DNA of 64,000 nt from Solibacillus sp. FSL R7-0668 (GCF_038006205.1 NZ_JBBOUU010000001.1:1118001-1182000), one strand, 5' to 3'. Shown: positions 1-9,942, numbered from the stretch's first letter. Translations and numbers: made by a program. The notes: generated from the letters alone by a model not told the origin.

Positions 1-2
1 TG

Positions 3-977
3 AATTTTGATATAGTTCTAAGCTTTATGGAAAATATGGGGATCGTTAATGCAGCTACAAAAAGGAATGAAACCACACTTCATGCAGTAAGTAGTTATTT
101 GTCGGGTCAATTTGAATATACAAGCAGTAAAAAAAAGAATATATATACTTTTATATTTAAAATGTTAATAAAAAAGTATTTCAATAAGCTTGATGGAATT
201 TTAACGATTAGTCAAGAATCGTGTCAGGATTTAGTAGAAAACTTTAAAATAAAAGAAAATAAAACAGTCGTTTCCTACAATCCCTATGATATAAAAATGA
301 TAAATAAGTTGTCAGGCGAACTAGAAAAGAGAAGTAATGGAAATTGTTTAAGAATTGTTACGATGGGATCTTTAATAGATCTTAAGGCGCAATGGAATTT
401 ACTTAGGGCCTTTAAAGAAATAGAGACTAAATTTAAGGATGTAGAATTACTTATTATAGGAAGGGGCGAAAATGAAAATTACTTAAAAGAAATGACGAGT
501 TATTACCATTTAAATCATAAAGTTAAATTTATTGGGTATGTCACTAATCCTTTTGAATATCTGAAAAACTCCGATATTTACGTTTTAACTTCTATTAGAG
601 AAGGCTTACCTAATGCTTTAATTGAAGCTATGGCTTGTGGTTTACCAGTGATAGCTACTGATTGTTCTTCAGGACCTAGGGAAATAATTGCTCCTTCTAC
701 TGAATTTAAAATAAAAACTACTAAACTCGAAATAGCTGCGAATGGCATCTTGATTCCGATAAATAATGGAGTTAAGAAAAAAAATAGTGAGCCATTAGAT
801 AGGCAAGAAAATATTTTAAAAAATGCCTTGCAAATCTTAATTGAAGATCGGCAATTAAGGGAAAAGTACGCTCTAAAATCTGTTGAAAGAAGTTTAGATT
901 TTGATGTGAAGACAATTATTCCAATTTGGTTAAATGCTTTAAACAAGTTCGATTATAATTCTAACAAATCCTTATAA
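3..977 (+). CDS. Glycosyltransferase family 4 (GT-B), 5' end cut by window edge
   Basis: Transfers a sugar from a nucleotide donor to a lipid-linked glycan at the inner membrane face; donor and acceptor cannot be read from the sequence. The reading frame is open to the first bases of the window, and residues upstream of the first ATG at 27 (NFDIVLSF, then MENMG) look like the interior of a GT4 N-terminal domain, so the true start lies outside. The C-terminal Rossmann half is clear: a GSLIDLKAQWNLLRAF strand-helix, LLIIGRGEN, and the GT4 EX7E motif in REGLPNALIEAMACGLPVIA (about 597-655). It is followed after 24 bp by a second glycosyltransferase and then a flippase, which places it in a glycan operon. 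Base composition is very AT-rich compared with the housekeeping genes further right, as is common for surface glycan loci. Confidence 0.88.
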   Translation, partial: NFDIVLSFMENMGIVNAATKRNETTLHAVSSYLSGQFEYTSSKKKNIYTFIFKMLIKKYFNKLDGILTISQESCQDLVENFKIKENKTVVSYNPYDIKMINKLSGELEKRSNGNCLRIVTMGSLIDLKAQWNLLRAFKEIETKFKDVELLIIGRGENENYLKEMTSYYHLNHKVKFIGYVTNPFEYLKNSDIYVLTSIREGLPNALIEAMACGLPVIATDCSSGPREIIAPSTEFKIKTTKLEIAANGILIPINNGVKKKNSEPLDRQENILKNALQILIEDRQLREKYALKSVERSLDFDVKTIIPIWLNALNKFDYNSNKSL

Positions 978-1001
978 GTAGAGTAGGGGAGAGTATAACA
1001 A

Positions 1002-1985
1002 ATGGAAACGATTTTAGTGAGCGTTCATTGTTTAACGTATAATCATGAAAAATATATAGCAGAGGCTATCGAAAGTTTTTTAATGCAAAAGACTAATTTT
1101 AAATTTGAAATATTAATACATGATGATGCCTCTACCGATAGGACAGCAGATATTATTAGAGAATATGAGTTACAATACCCAGATTTAATAAAGCCTATTT
1201 ATCAAACAGAGAATCAATATTCAAAAGGAGATTCATTTAATAGGGTAAATCTTATTAATTTAAATCGGGCAAAGGGAAAATATGTTGCCGTGTGTGAAGG
1301 TGATGACTACTGGATAGATCCGTATAAATTACAAAAGCAAGTGGATTTTATGGGAAAAAATCCAGATTATTGTTTGTGTGTTCATGGTGGTTATATCGTG
1401 TCTGCAGCAGAAAAAACCGTACAATTTTCCAATCGACCTTATAAAAAGAATAAAACTTTTACAGTGGAAGAGGTCATTGAGGGGGGTGGTGGATTGTTTT
1501 TAACAAATTCTATGCTATTCCTAAAAGAATATGCATTCGACAAACCCACATTTCTACAAAATGCTCCAGTAGGTGATTATCCCTATGCGATTAACCTATC
1601 ATTGCTAGGCAAAGTGTATTATATAGATGAATTTATGTCAGCTTACCGAGTGGGGCATAGTGGCTCTTGGTCAGCAACGGAATTTAATAATATAGAAAAT
1701 AAGAAGCGGCATTATATTGAAATTGAAAAAATGCTAGATAGCTTAAATAACTATACGGATTATCGATATACGGATGCTATTACTAGAACAAAATTAAAAA
1801 CACAATTCTCTTTTTTATTAGAGCAAAGAAATTATTCTGAAGTAAAAAAGGGTATTTACAAAGAATATTATTTAGCACTAAGTGTTAAAAGGAAATTAAT
1901 TATTTTTATGGATCAATATAGTCCGTTTATTTCTAATACTTTAAGAGGTGTTAAAAGGAGGTTAAATGGGTGGACCTCCATATAA
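1002..1985 (+). CDS. Glycosyltransferase family 2 (GT-A)
   Basis: Cytoplasmic or membrane-associated GT2 enzyme adding one sugar to the lipid-linked repeat unit. The N-terminus VSVHCLTYNHEKYIAEAIES is the usual GT2 opening strand and helix, ILIHDDASTDRTADII gives the nucleotide-binding Asp pair, and CEGDDYWIDPYKLQKQ carries the metal-binding DD of the GDD(Y/W) type. No membrane segment is evident in the 327 residues. An AGGGGAG ribosome site precedes the ATG. Its last 16 bp overlap the start of the flippase gene, so the two are probably translationally coupled. The sugar specificity is unknown. Confidence 0.9.
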   Translation: METILVSVHCLTYNHEKYIAEAIESFLMQKTNFKFEILIHDDASTDRTADIIREYELQYPDLIKPIYQTENQYSKGDSFNRVNLINLNRAKGKYVAVCEGDDYWIDPYKLQKQVDFMGKNPDYCLCVHGGYIVSAAEKTVQFSNRPYKKNKTFTVEEVIEGGGGLFLTNSMLFLKEYAFDKPTFLQNAPVGDYPYAINLSLLGKVYYIDEFMSAYRVGHSGSWSATEFNNIENKKRHYIEIEKMLDSLNNYTDYRYTDAITRTKLKTQFSFLLEQRNYSEVKKGIYKEYYLALSVKRKLIIFMDQYSPFISNTLRGVKRRLNGWTSI

Positions 1986-3442
1986 CAAAATTCAAAGTAT
2001 TATCTTCTCTTCTGTGGAAATTAATGGAGAGGGGTGGGGTGCAAGGGATTCAGTTTATAGTAATGATTGTTCTTGCACGAATTCTTTTACCAGAAGATTT
2101 TGGATTAATCGTTCTAGTAACGGTTTTTATTAATATGGCTGGAATTATAACACAAGGCGGATTTAATCTAGCTTTAATTCAAAAGAAAAAAGTTGATGAA
2201 GCGGATTTTTCATCGGTCTTTTATTTAAACATATTTATTGCATCTATTCTATATATACTACTCTTTTTCATAGCACCATATATAGCCTCCTATTTTGAAC
2301 AACCTCAATTAAAATCTATTTTAAGAATACTTGCTATAACCTTATTTTTTTATTCTTTTAGTGCTATTCAAAATACTATAATTTCGCGAGAATTTAAATT
2401 TAAAAAACTATTTATTAGTACACTGACGGCATCTATTATAGCTGGAATAGTTGGTATAGTAATGGCATATACTAATTATGATATATGGGCTTTAGTAGGT
2501 TTTCAATTAACAAATCAATTTCTAGTTTCGATTATATTATGGTTCACAATAAAATGGAGACCAAAACTTCTTTTTTCTTATAAAAGAATTAAGAGTTTAT
2601 TTTCATTTGGTTGGAAGTTACTAGTTTCTTCTTTGATTGATGCAATGGACATGAATATTAGAAGTTTGTTAATTGGTAAGTTGTTTAATCCAGCAATACT
2701 AGGTTTTTATAATAGAGGAGATCAATTTCCTAGCCTTGTTGTAAATAATATAAATGGGGCGATACAAGCAGTCATGTTTCCTACACTATCGACGCTTCAA
2801 GATGATAAAAATAGGGTGAAAGAGATGGTTAGGAGAGCCATTGTGACGAGTTCATTTATCATTTTTCCTATGATGGTTGGATTAGCTGTAATTGCAGAAC
2901 CATTAGTTGAACTATTATTGACGGATAAATGGTTACCTGCAGTGCCGTTCATCCAAATATTTTGTGCCGGCTATGCATTATGGCCAATCCATACAGCCAA
3001 TTTACAGGCTATCAATGCATTAGGCAGAAGTGATATTTTTCTCAAATTAGAAATAATTAAAAAGGCTTTAGGTATAGTTGTTTTAATTGTGAGTATCCCT
3101 TTCGGCGTTTATGCAGTAGCTATTAGTATAGTAGTTGGTGGAGTTATGGCGTCGTTCATTAATGCATTTCCCAATTCGAAATTACTAAATTATAGTATTC
3201 GAGAGCAATGGAACGATGTAATCCCTTCTTTGCTTTTATCCATTGTTATGGGCGCTGTTATATATACGTTTCATTGGCTTGAAATGCCAGCCTTGTTAAC
3301 GATAGTAGTCCAAGTTTTTGCTGGCATCGTTATATATATAGGACTAGCTGCTCTTTTCAGACTCGAGTGCTTTACTTATTTATTTGTAACGCTAAAAGAA
3401 CTGGTAAGAAAAAGAAGAAGTATGCAGTTAAATGTAGATTAA
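1970..3442 (+). CDS. Wzx-type oligosaccharide flippase (MOP superfamily)
   Basis: Polytopic membrane protein of 490 residues with about 12-14 hydrophobic helices, starting ERGGVQGIQFIVMIVLARIL and LPEDFGLIVLV, the typical opening of the WzxC/RfbX polysaccharide transporter families. It would flip undecaprenyl-linked repeat units across the membrane for polymerisation outside. The start is a GTG at 1970, chosen because AGGAGG at about 1955-1960 sits 8 nt upstream and the nearby ATG at 1966 is in another frame. It overlaps the preceding GT2 gene by 16 bp. A Wzy polymerase, which such a flippase normally needs, is not visible in the window and may lie to the left. Confidence 0.88.
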   Translation: MDLHITKFKVLSSLLWKLMERGGVQGIQFIVMIVLARILLPEDFGLIVLVTVFINMAGIITQGGFNLALIQKKKVDEADFSSVFYLNIFIASILYILLFFIAPYIASYFEQPQLKSILRILAITLFFYSFSAIQNTIISREFKFKKLFISTLTASIIAGIVGIVMAYTNYDIWALVGFQLTNQFLVSIILWFTIKWRPKLLFSYKRIKSLFSFGWKLLVSSLIDAMDMNIRSLLIGKLFNPAILGFYNRGDQFPSLVVNNINGAIQAVMFPTLSTLQDDKNRVKEMVRRAIVTSSFIIFPMMVGLAVIAEPLVELLLTDKWLPAVPFIQIFCAGYALWPIHTANLQAINALGRSDIFLKLEIIKKALGIVVLIVSIPFGVYAVAISIVVGGVMASFINAFPNSKLLNYSIREQWNDVIPSLLLSIVMGAVIYTFHWLEMPALLTIVVQVFAGIVIYIGLAALFRLECFTYLFVTLKELVRKRRSMQLNVD

Positions 3443-3526
3443 ATCAAAAACGTTACGATGAAGATGATACGTATATTGTTGAATGCGCAAGTGAAAATAT
3501 ACCATTTAATAACTAAGGAGAATAGC

Positions 3527-4084
3527 ATGAAAAATAATTTATATTTGAGAGCTTTTGAATATAGTGATTTAAACTTATTAAATTTAATAAGAAATGATGA
3601 TATTCTATTCCAATCAACTTTAGGTAATAAATATTATATCTCTTCTGAATACGATAAAAAATGGATAGAAGATAAAATATTTAATAATTCCAATCAGCTT
3701 TATCTTGTAATTTGTTGCAAAGGTATTGATGAACCAATTGGATATATATGTGTAACTAATATTGATTATATTAATAGAAAGGCTGAATGGGGTGGCTTCG
3801 TCATTTCTAGAGAATTTATTAGTAAAGGCTTAGGGACTGATGCTGGTTATTTACTGCTAGATCATTTATTTGGCGAGCTTGGTATGAATATGGTTTATGC
3901 ATATGTAAAGGAAGATAATAAAGCATCCTATAGACTATCTGAAAAGTATGGCTTTAAAAAGGATGGCTTAATAAGAGACTTTGTTTTTAAGCAGAATCGC
4001 TTTCACAATGCCTATATATTTTCTATGTTGAAATCAGAATATGAAGAATTACAGCTACGGGAGCAAGAGACCTCAATTAGCTAG
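3527..4084 (+). CDS. GNAT-family N-acetyltransferase
   Basis: About 185 residues of the RimJ/RimL-type GNAT fold: LYLRAFEYSDLNLLNLIRND at the N-terminus, a central strand GYICVTNIDYINRKAEWGGF, the acetyl-CoA binding SKGLGTDAGYLLLDHLF and the terminal NKASYRLSEKYGFKKDG. The start at 3527 was preferred over an upstream in-frame ATG at 3458 because AAGGAG lies 6 nt before it and homology begins there. It sits directly before a sugar aminotransferase gene, so its substrate is probably the amino group of a nucleotide-linked aminosugar; that is inference from context, since GNAT enzymes act on many substrates. Confidence 0.85.
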   Translation: MKNNLYLRAFEYSDLNLLNLIRNDDILFQSTLGNKYYISSEYDKKWIEDKIFNNSNQLYLVICCKGIDEPIGYICVTNIDYINRKAEWGGFVISREFISKGLGTDAGYLLLDHLFGELGMNMVYAYVKEDNKASYRLSEKYGFKKDGLIRDFVFKQNRFHNAYIFSMLKSEYEELQLREQETSIS

Positions 4085-4110
4085 TCAACTATAAAAGCAA
4101 AGGTGATCAT

Positions 4111-5253
4111 ATGGACAAACCTATTCAAGTAACAAGCTCCTCAATGCCCACTTTAGATGAGTATATTGAGGAAATTAAGGATTTATGGGAAAGTAAATGG
4201 CTTACGAATAATGGGGCTAAGCATGCTAGATTAGAGCGAGAGCTTGCTGACTATTTAAATACGCCAAATATTGCCCTATTTACAAATGGCCATTTAGCTT
4301 TGGAATATATAATAGAAGTTTTCCAGCTTAAAGGGGAAGTGATTACCACACCATTTACGTTTGCATCCACTACTCACGCCATTGTAAGAAGTGGCTTAAC
4401 ACCCGTTTTTGCTGATATTAATCCGACTGATTTTACAATGCAAACGGATAGTTTAGAGAGTCTTATTACCGAAAAAACATCTGCTATTTTGCCTGTTCAT
4501 GTGTACGGAAATATATGTGATGTTAAAGAGATTGAGCGGATCGCAAAGAAATACAAGTTGAAAGTAATCTATGATGCAGCCCATGCCTTTGGTGTCACGG
4601 TAAATGGAGAAAGTGTTGCCAACTTTGGCGATGCTTCGATGTTCAGTTTTCATGCTACAAAAGTTTTTAATACAATTGAAGGTGGGGCTCTCGCGTTTAA
4701 AGATCCCAACCTAAAACAGGCTATAGAAGCATATAAAAACTTTGGTATCACTGGTCCTGAAACGGTAGAATACATTGGTGGCAATGCTAAAATGAATGAA
4801 TTTCAGGCAGCTATGGGTCTATGTAATCTTAGAACTGTAGATCAAGAAATTGAGAAAAGAAAATTAGTTTATGAAAGATATCTTGAAAATCTGAGCGAAG
4901 TTGAGGGCATTATGTTGCCAAGTATCCCTAAAGATGTCATTAGCAATTTTTCTTACTTCCCAGTCCTTTTTGATAGCGAAAAAATCTCAAGAGACGAGAT
5001 TCATCAAGAATTAATGAAACACAACATTTATACTAGAAAATATTTTTATCCGTTAACCAATCAATTAGAATGCTACCGATCCAAATTTACCCCAAATCAC
5101 ACTCCAGTCGCACAAAATATTGCACAAAGAATTTTAACACTTCCACTTTATGCCAAACTACAGTTAGATGCTGTAGATAAAATTTGTACCTTAATTAAAA
5201 CACAATTCAATAGTAGCAAAGCAACCGATCTGAAAGAGAGTATTTCTACATGA
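4111..5253 (+). CDS. DegT/DnrJ/EryC1/StrS sugar aminotransferase (VioA-like)
   Basis: PLP-dependent enzyme that aminates a keto-sugar nucleotide. It has the family hallmarks: LFTNGHLALE near residue 56, the PLP-contacting Asp155 in YDAAHAFG, and Lys184 in SFHATKVFNTIEGG as the internal aldimine lysine. With RmlA and RmlB next door, the expected substrate is dTDP-4-keto-6-deoxyglucose, giving dTDP-4-amino-4,6-dideoxyhexose (viosamine or thomosamine type). The HATK..NT.EGG form is what I associate with VioA-type enzymes, but position 3 versus 4 amination cannot be settled by eye. It overlaps the next gene by 4 bp (ATGA). Confidence 0.87.
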   Translation: MDKPIQVTSSSMPTLDEYIEEIKDLWESKWLTNNGAKHARLERELADYLNTPNIALFTNGHLALEYIIEVFQLKGEVITTPFTFASTTHAIVRSGLTPVFADINPTDFTMQTDSLESLITEKTSAILPVHVYGNICDVKEIERIAKKYKLKVIYDAAHAFGVTVNGESVANFGDASMFSFHATKVFNTIEGGALAFKDPNLKQAIEAYKNFGITGPETVEYIGGNAKMNEFQAAMGLCNLRTVDQEIEKRKLVYERYLENLSEVEGIMLPSIPKDVISNFSYFPVLFDSEKISRDEIHQELMKHNIYTRKYFYPLTNQLECYRSKFTPNHTPVAQNIAQRILTLPLYAKLQLDAVDKICTLIKTQFNSSKATDLKESIST

Positions 5254-5954
5254 AAGTAGCCTTAATGCAACCTTATTTCTTTCCCTATATTGGTTATTTT
5301 CAACTAATACATGCGGTAGATGAATTTATTATTTTTGATAATGCTCAGTATATTCGTAGAGGCTGGATCAACCGAAATCGAATATTAAATGCCCAGAAGG
5401 AAACCGTTTATATTAATATTCCCGTACACAAAGCTCCAAGAGAAACAAAGATTAAGGATATTGTAATTGCTAATGGCAATTGGAAGGAAACGATATTTCA
5501 TCAGTTAAATTATTACCGTAAAGCGCCACATTATGATTTTGTAATGGTTTTTTTGGAAGACTGTTTAACTAGTCATAATTCTAACTTAAGTGAATTGAAT
5601 ATAAGTCTAATAAAAAAGGTATGCAATCTACTTGAAATTGATACAAAAATTACGGTTTTATCAAATAAATTCCCAATGCTGAGTGATATAAATGCAGCAG
5701 ATGAATGGGGAATTGAAGTGTCCAAAGCTTTGAATGCAACAACCTATATTAATGCAATTGGTGGAATGGAATTTTATGATTCGCAGAAATATAAGGCAAA
5801 TGGTTTAGATATTCAATTTGTTAAAACTGAACTAAAACCGTATCAACAATTTCAGGATGTTTTTGTACCGGGTTTATCGATTATCGATGTGCTGATGTTT
5901 AATCAACCAGATGAGATAAGAGAAATGTTAGAGATTCATGAATTAATCAAATAG
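5250..5954 (+). CDS. WbqC-like family protein
   Basis: A 234-residue soluble protein whose opening [20 protein letters not shown], followed by [17 protein letters not shown], is the signature of the WbqC family, found in O-antigen and capsule clusters. The biochemical role of the family is not firmly established; it usually accompanies aminodideoxy-sugar genes. Here it is translationally coupled (4-bp overlap) to the DegT aminotransferase and followed by rmlA and rmlB, which supports a role in making or modifying the same dTDP-sugar. No membrane helix or signal peptide is visible. Confidence 0.85.
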   Translation: MKVALMQPYFFPYIGYFQLIHAVDEFIIFDNAQYIRRGWINRNRILNAQKETVYINIPVHKAPRETKIKDIVIANGNWKETIFHQLNYYRKAPHYDFVMVFLEDCLTSHNSNLSELNISLIKKVCNLLEIDTKITVLSNKFPMLSDINAADEWGIEVSKALNATTYINAIGGMEFYDSQKYKANGLDIQFVKTELKPYQQFQDVFVPGLSIIDVLMFNQPDEIREMLEIHELIK

Positions 5955-5971
5955 CACAAAGGGGACTTTAT

Positions 5972-6865
5972 ATGAAAGGTATTCTTTTAGCAGGGGGTTC
6001 AGGAACTAGACTGTATCCTTTAACTAAATCCATTTCAAAGCAAATGCTACCGATTTATGACAAACCGATGATTTATTATCCGCTATCCGTATTAATGTTA
6101 GCGGGTATTAGAGAAGTGTTAATTATTTCTACTCCTCGTGATATTGACGGATTCAAAGAGCTTCTAGGGGATGGTAGTAAGCTAGGTATGAAGTTCGAAT
6201 ATGCTGTTCAGGAAAATCCGAATGGTCTGGCCGAAGCATTTATTATCGGAGAGAGCTTTATAGGTAACTCCACTGTTGCATTAGTTTTAGGAGATAATAT
6301 ATTTTACGGCTCCAACTTATCGATGCTTTTAAAAGAGGCGGCGTCTTTAACGAATGGGAGTATTATTTTAGGCTGCTATGTAAATGATCCTCGCGCTTAT
6401 GGCGTAGTAGAAGTAGATGAACAGCAAAATGCTATTTCAATAGAAGAAAAGCCTGAAAAACCTAAGTCCTCTTATGCGATTCCGGGTTTATATTTCTTTG
6501 ATAATAAAGTTGTCCAGTTTGCAAATAGTGTTGAGCCTTCTGCACGAGGTGAGTTAGAAATCACTTCTATATTAGAGAAGTATATGCACCAAGATGAATT
6601 GACTGTAAAACTGGCAGGTCGTGGATTAGCTTGGTTGGATACAGGTACGCATGAATCGCTTTTAGAAGCCTCCAATTTTGTTGAGGCTATTCAAAAACGT
6701 CAAGGTTTGTATATTGCGAGTATTGAAGAGATTGCCTATCGAAAGGGCTACATTAATAAAAAAGAGCTAATAAAACTCGCTGAACCACTTATGAAAACTG
6801 AATATGGCAAATATTTAATGGATCTTGCACAAATTGTCGACGTATCATTTGAATCAGTAATCTAA
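5972..6865 (+). CDS. rfbA: Glucose-1-phosphate thymidylyltransferase
   Basis: Makes dTDP-glucose from glucose-1-phosphate and dTTP, the entry step of dTDP-deoxysugar synthesis. The N-terminal nucleotide-binding motif is [20 protein letters not shown], with [17 protein letters not shown] next, [10 protein letters not shown] for the metal Asp, and a full-length 297 residues. A GGGGAC-type ribosome site lies 11 nt before the ATG. It is followed by rfbB but not by rfbC or rfbD, so this locus does not on its own make dTDP-rhamnose. Confidence 0.96.
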   Translation: MKGILLAGGSGTRLYPLTKSISKQMLPIYDKPMIYYPLSVLMLAGIREVLIISTPRDIDGFKELLGDGSKLGMKFEYAVQENPNGLAEAFIIGESFIGNSTVALVLGDNIFYGSNLSMLLKEAASLTNGSIILGCYVNDPRAYGVVEVDEQQNAISIEEKPEKPKSSYAIPGLYFFDNKVVQFANSVEPSARGELEITSILEKYMHQDELTVKLAGRGLAWLDTGTHESLLEASNFVEAIQKRQGLYIASIEEIAYRKGYINKKELIKLAEPLMKTEYGKYLMDLAQIVDVSFESVI

Positions 6866-6881
6866 AAGGTGGATAAGTTAT

Positions 6882-7874
6882 ATGAAAAAAGTATTGGTAA
6901 CTGGTGGAGCTGGATTTATTGGCGGTAATTTTATTCATTATCTAATAAAACAATACCCTCACTACAAAATTTTTAATTTAGATGCACTGACGTATGCAGG
7001 CGATTTAACAAAGCATGTTGCAATAGAAACGATGGAAAATTATCATTTTATAAAGGCGGATATTACAAATTATCAGGAAATCACGCAGTTATTTGAAAAA
7101 GAGCGATTTGATTTTGTCGTTCATTTTGCTGCAGAAAGTCATGTGGACCGTTCGATTATAGATCCTGGTATTTTTGTTCAAACGAATGTGCTAGGCACAC
7201 AAGTGTTATTAGAGGCAGCAAGGAAAATGGGGCTTACAAAATTTGTTCATGTATCAACAGATGAAGTATATGGGGAACTGGATTTTGACCCTACAACCTT
7301 TTTTACGGAAGAAACCCCATTAAAACCAAATAGCCCTTATAGTGCAAGTAAGGCATCTTCAGATTTATTGGTGCAAGCTTATCACCACACTTATGGATTA
7401 CCTATGAATATTACGCGCTGTTCGAATAATTATGGTCCATTTCATTTCCCAGAAAAGTTAATTCCTTTAACAATTAGTCGGGTTTTGAATAATGAAAAGG
7501 TTCCTGTTTATGGAGATGGCCAAAACATCCGAGACTGGTTACATGTGTTTGATCATTGCACGGCTATTAATCTAGTATTGCACGAAGGTGTCAATGGTGA
7601 GGTTTATAATATTGGTGGTCATAATGAGCGCACGAATTTACAAGTGGTGAATACCATTATTCACGCATTAGGTAAGTCTGATAAATTAATTGAGTTTGTA
7701 GAGGATCGTTTAGGACATGATAAACGTTATGCAATTGATGCCTCTAAATTAGAGCAATTAGGGTGGAAGCCAAAGTTTACATTCGAAACAGGCATTGACG
7801 AAACAATCAAATGGTATGCAGAGAATATAGTTTGGATTGAGCAAATTAATAATAGGGATCTACACATGTCTTGA
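6882..7874 (+). CDS. rfbB: dTDP-glucose 4,6-dehydratase
   Basis: Extended short-chain dehydrogenase of 330 residues converting dTDP-glucose to dTDP-4-keto-6-deoxyglucose. The NAD-binding GGAGFIGGNFI is at residues 7-17, the catalytic YSASK (YxxxK) near residue 153, and HVSTDEVYGEL supplies the Thr-Asp-Glu triad used by this enzyme. It is the last gene of the run that starts at the left edge and is followed by an inverted repeat. Its product is the branch-point substrate for the DegT aminotransferase upstream. Confidence 0.96.
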   Translation: MKKVLVTGGAGFIGGNFIHYLIKQYPHYKIFNLDALTYAGDLTKHVAIETMENYHFIKADITNYQEITQLFEKERFDFVVHFAAESHVDRSIIDPGIFVQTNVLGTQVLLEAARKMGLTKFVHVSTDEVYGELDFDPTTFFTEETPLKPNSPYSASKASSDLLVQAYHHTYGLPMNITRCSNNYGPFHFPEKLIPLTISRVLNNEKVPVYGDGQNIRDWLHVFDHCTAINLVLHEGVNGEVYNIGGHNERTNLQVVNTIIHALGKSDKLIEFVEDRLGHDKRYAIDASKLEQLGWKPKFTFETGIDETIKWYAENIVWIEQINNRDLHMS

Positions 7875-7932
7875 AAAAATTTTGATTAGATCTTACGTAA
7901 GCACTTGTTCAAATAACACATAAAAAACACTT

Positions 7933-7980
7933 GGCATCTCCGGTACGTTGAACGTATTAAGTTATTGGAGATGCCTATCT
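7933..7980 (+). terminator. Inverted repeat after rfbB, probable terminator
   Basis: A 9-bp perfect stem GGCATCTCC (7933-7941) and GGAGATGCC (7967-7975) encloses a 25-nt loop that itself contains ACGTT/AACGT. A downstream U-rich stretch is weak (TATCTTATTT), so termination efficiency is uncertain. Confidence 0.55.
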
Positions 7981-8021
7981 TATTTAAGAATAAATTCTAG
8001 CAAATTTAGTAGGAGGTCGTT

Positions 8022-9839
8022 ATGGTATTTAATCAAAAAATTCTTATCTCATTAATTGCTTTTTTTACGTTAATTCTAAGTGCCTGTTCAGAGGAAGAAG
8101 GACAAGTGGAGTTTGATATTGTCATTGATGACGTATTGATTCAAATGAATGATGGCGTAAACCTAGCTACCCGTGTATATCGCCCAGATGATAATAACCG
8201 TTATCCCGTATTGCTAGCTAGAACTACATATTATAGTGGGGCATTTGGCAGTAAAGAAATAGGAGATTACCGAGAACTAGGAATAAGGATGGCTAGAAAA
8301 GGATATGTAGTCGCTATACAAGATATAAGAGGCTTATATGGTTCTGAAGGAGAATGGCGATTGTTTAAGGATGATGCATCTGATGGCCATCAAACGGTCA
8401 TTTGGCTAAACGAACAACCATGGAGCAATGGAAAGGTAGGTGTCTTTGGAACATCTGCTCTTGGTATGACAGCCAATTTATTAGCTACTACGAACCCTCC
8501 AGGATTAGAGGCTGCCTTTGTTCAAATGGCACCTTCGCAATTTTTTGAAGAAGTTATTGCAGAGGGGGGAATTTATAGACATGAGCTTGCTACCAGGTGG
8601 ATGTATTTTATAAACGCTAATTATTCAATAAAAATGCTACATCAAGGAAAAATTGACGAAGATACCTATTCTAAATTATTAAATGCTAATAAGGATTTTC
8701 CGGATTTATTTTTTCATACACCGCTTAATAGTTTTCCTTATTTAAGTGATAATCCGTTGTATACTTCGATTTTTGATCATTATATTCAGGATAATTACTA
8801 TGATTATTATGATATTCCATCGAACTTTTCAAATATTAAAATCCCTATCTATCATCTTGGAGGTTGGTATGACACCTTTTTAGAAGGGACGATGAAAAAC
8901 TATCAAGGGCTGCAACAAAATGGAGGAGAGGGAGCGAAAGGGAACCAAAAGCTTCTAATGGGACCTTGGACACATCAAGATTTCGGGAAAAATGGTATTA
9001 ATGCAGATAGTACTTTTTTTTACGGAGATGAAATTTATTTAATAACCGAGATGGAACGCTGGTTTGATTATTGGCTAAAAGATATCGATACAGGTGTTAT
9101 GGAAGAAGATTCTATAAAGTATTTTACAATGGGTGAGAATAAATGGAGAGAGACGAAGGTATGGCCGGTTGCAGGTGCAAAAGAAGAAAAATGGTATTTT
9201 AATAGTGAAAAAAGCAATAGTGCAACGTCGATAAACGATTCGCTATTGTCGAAAGAACAGCCACGTAAAGAAGTAAAAAATCAATATAAATATGACCCTA
9301 AAACCCCAATTATTACGATTGGAGGGAGAAATTTATTCGGTGAGTTGGGGCAAGGGCCATTCGATCAACGACCTGCCGAAGTAGATTCATTAACATATAC
9401 GTCTGAGCCGTTAACGGAATCACTAGAAATAGGAGGCACAGTTAAAGCGACCTTATTTGTTTCTTCAGATGCCATTGATACCGATTATACTGTGAAATTA
9501 ACTGATGTTTCACCCAATGGTACTTCCTATTTATTAAGTGAAGGGGCATTACGAATGCGATTCCGTGAAGGGCTAGATAGAGAAGTATTTATGGAAGACG
9601 GGAAGGTGTATGAGATAGAAATCAATTTACATGATATTAGTCATGTATTTAAAGATGGGCATAGAATTCGAGTTGCTGTAGCAAGTAGCAATTTCCCACG
9701 ATTTGACCGAAACTCAAATACTGGCAATCCACTTGGCGTGGATTCAGTGGAAGATTTTGTGATTGCTGAAAATGCAGTTCATATAGGTCCAGACCATCTA
9801 TCACAAATCACGCTACCAGTCATAAAAAATCAAGAATAA
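8022..9839 (+). CDS. CocE/NonD-family alpha/beta hydrolase, lipoprotein
   Basis: Secreted, lipid-anchored acyl hydrolase or X-Pro dipeptidyl-peptidase-like enzyme of 605 residues. The signal peptide ends in a lipobox LSAC (Cys about residue 22). The body begins VLIQMNDGVNLATRVYRPDD, typical of the family, with AIQDIRGLYGSEGEW, the nucleophile elbow GTSALGMT, the acid Asp in HLGGWYDTFLEG and the His in MGPWTHQDFG, then a jelly-roll C-terminal domain. The residue after the catalytic Ser is Ala rather than the more usual Tyr or Gln. The substrate is unknown. It stands alone between two terminator-like hairpins, with AGGAGG before the ATG. Confidence 0.9.
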   Translation: MVFNQKILISLIAFFTLILSACSEEEGQVEFDIVIDDVLIQMNDGVNLATRVYRPDDNNRYPVLLARTTYYSGAFGSKEIGDYRELGIRMARKGYVVAIQDIRGLYGSEGEWRLFKDDASDGHQTVIWLNEQPWSNGKVGVFGTSALGMTANLLATTNPPGLEAAFVQMAPSQFFEEVIAEGGIYRHELATRWMYFINANYSIKMLHQGKIDEDTYSKLLNANKDFPDLFFHTPLNSFPYLSDNPLYTSIFDHYIQDNYYDYYDIPSNFSNIKIPIYHLGGWYDTFLEGTMKNYQGLQQNGGEGAKGNQKLLMGPWTHQDFGKNGINADSTFFYGDEIYLITEMERWFDYWLKDIDTGVMEEDSIKYFTMGENKWRETKVWPVAGAKEEKWYFNSEKSNSATSINDSLLSKEQPRKEVKNQYKYDPKTPIITIGGRNLFGELGQGPFDQRPAEVDSLTYTSEPLTESLEIGGTVKATLFVSSDAIDTDYTVKLTDVSPNGTSYLLSEGALRMRFREGLDREVFMEDGKVYEIEINLHDISHVFKDGHRIRVAVASSNFPRFDRNSNTGNPLGVDSVEDFVIAENAVHIGPDHLSQITLPVIKNQE

Positions 9840-9905
9840 AAATTATTTTACTAAACTTGCAATTAGATTTATCTTTTCTCAGTGTGTTCTTCCAACCTTC
9901 CAGTT

Positions 9906-9942
9906 AAAAGCTGAATTCTATTAAGTAGAATTCAGCTTTTGT
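9906..9942 (+). terminator. Strong intrinsic terminator after the CocE-like gene
   Basis: A 15-bp perfect stem (9906-9920 with 9926-9940), loop TTAAG, ending in CTTTT. It separates the hydrolase gene from pgi. Confidence 0.8.

Noticed and set aside
3458-3526. N-terminal extension of the GNAT gene from an upstream ATG.
   Set aside because: No ribosome site ahead of it, whereas AAGGAG sits 6 nt before the ATG at 3527 where the fold begins.
7933-7975. Shared dispersed repeat with the mtaB terminator, since both stems contain GCATCTC and GGAGATGC.
   Set aside because: The loops and flanks differ; similar short stems in two terminators can arise by chance.
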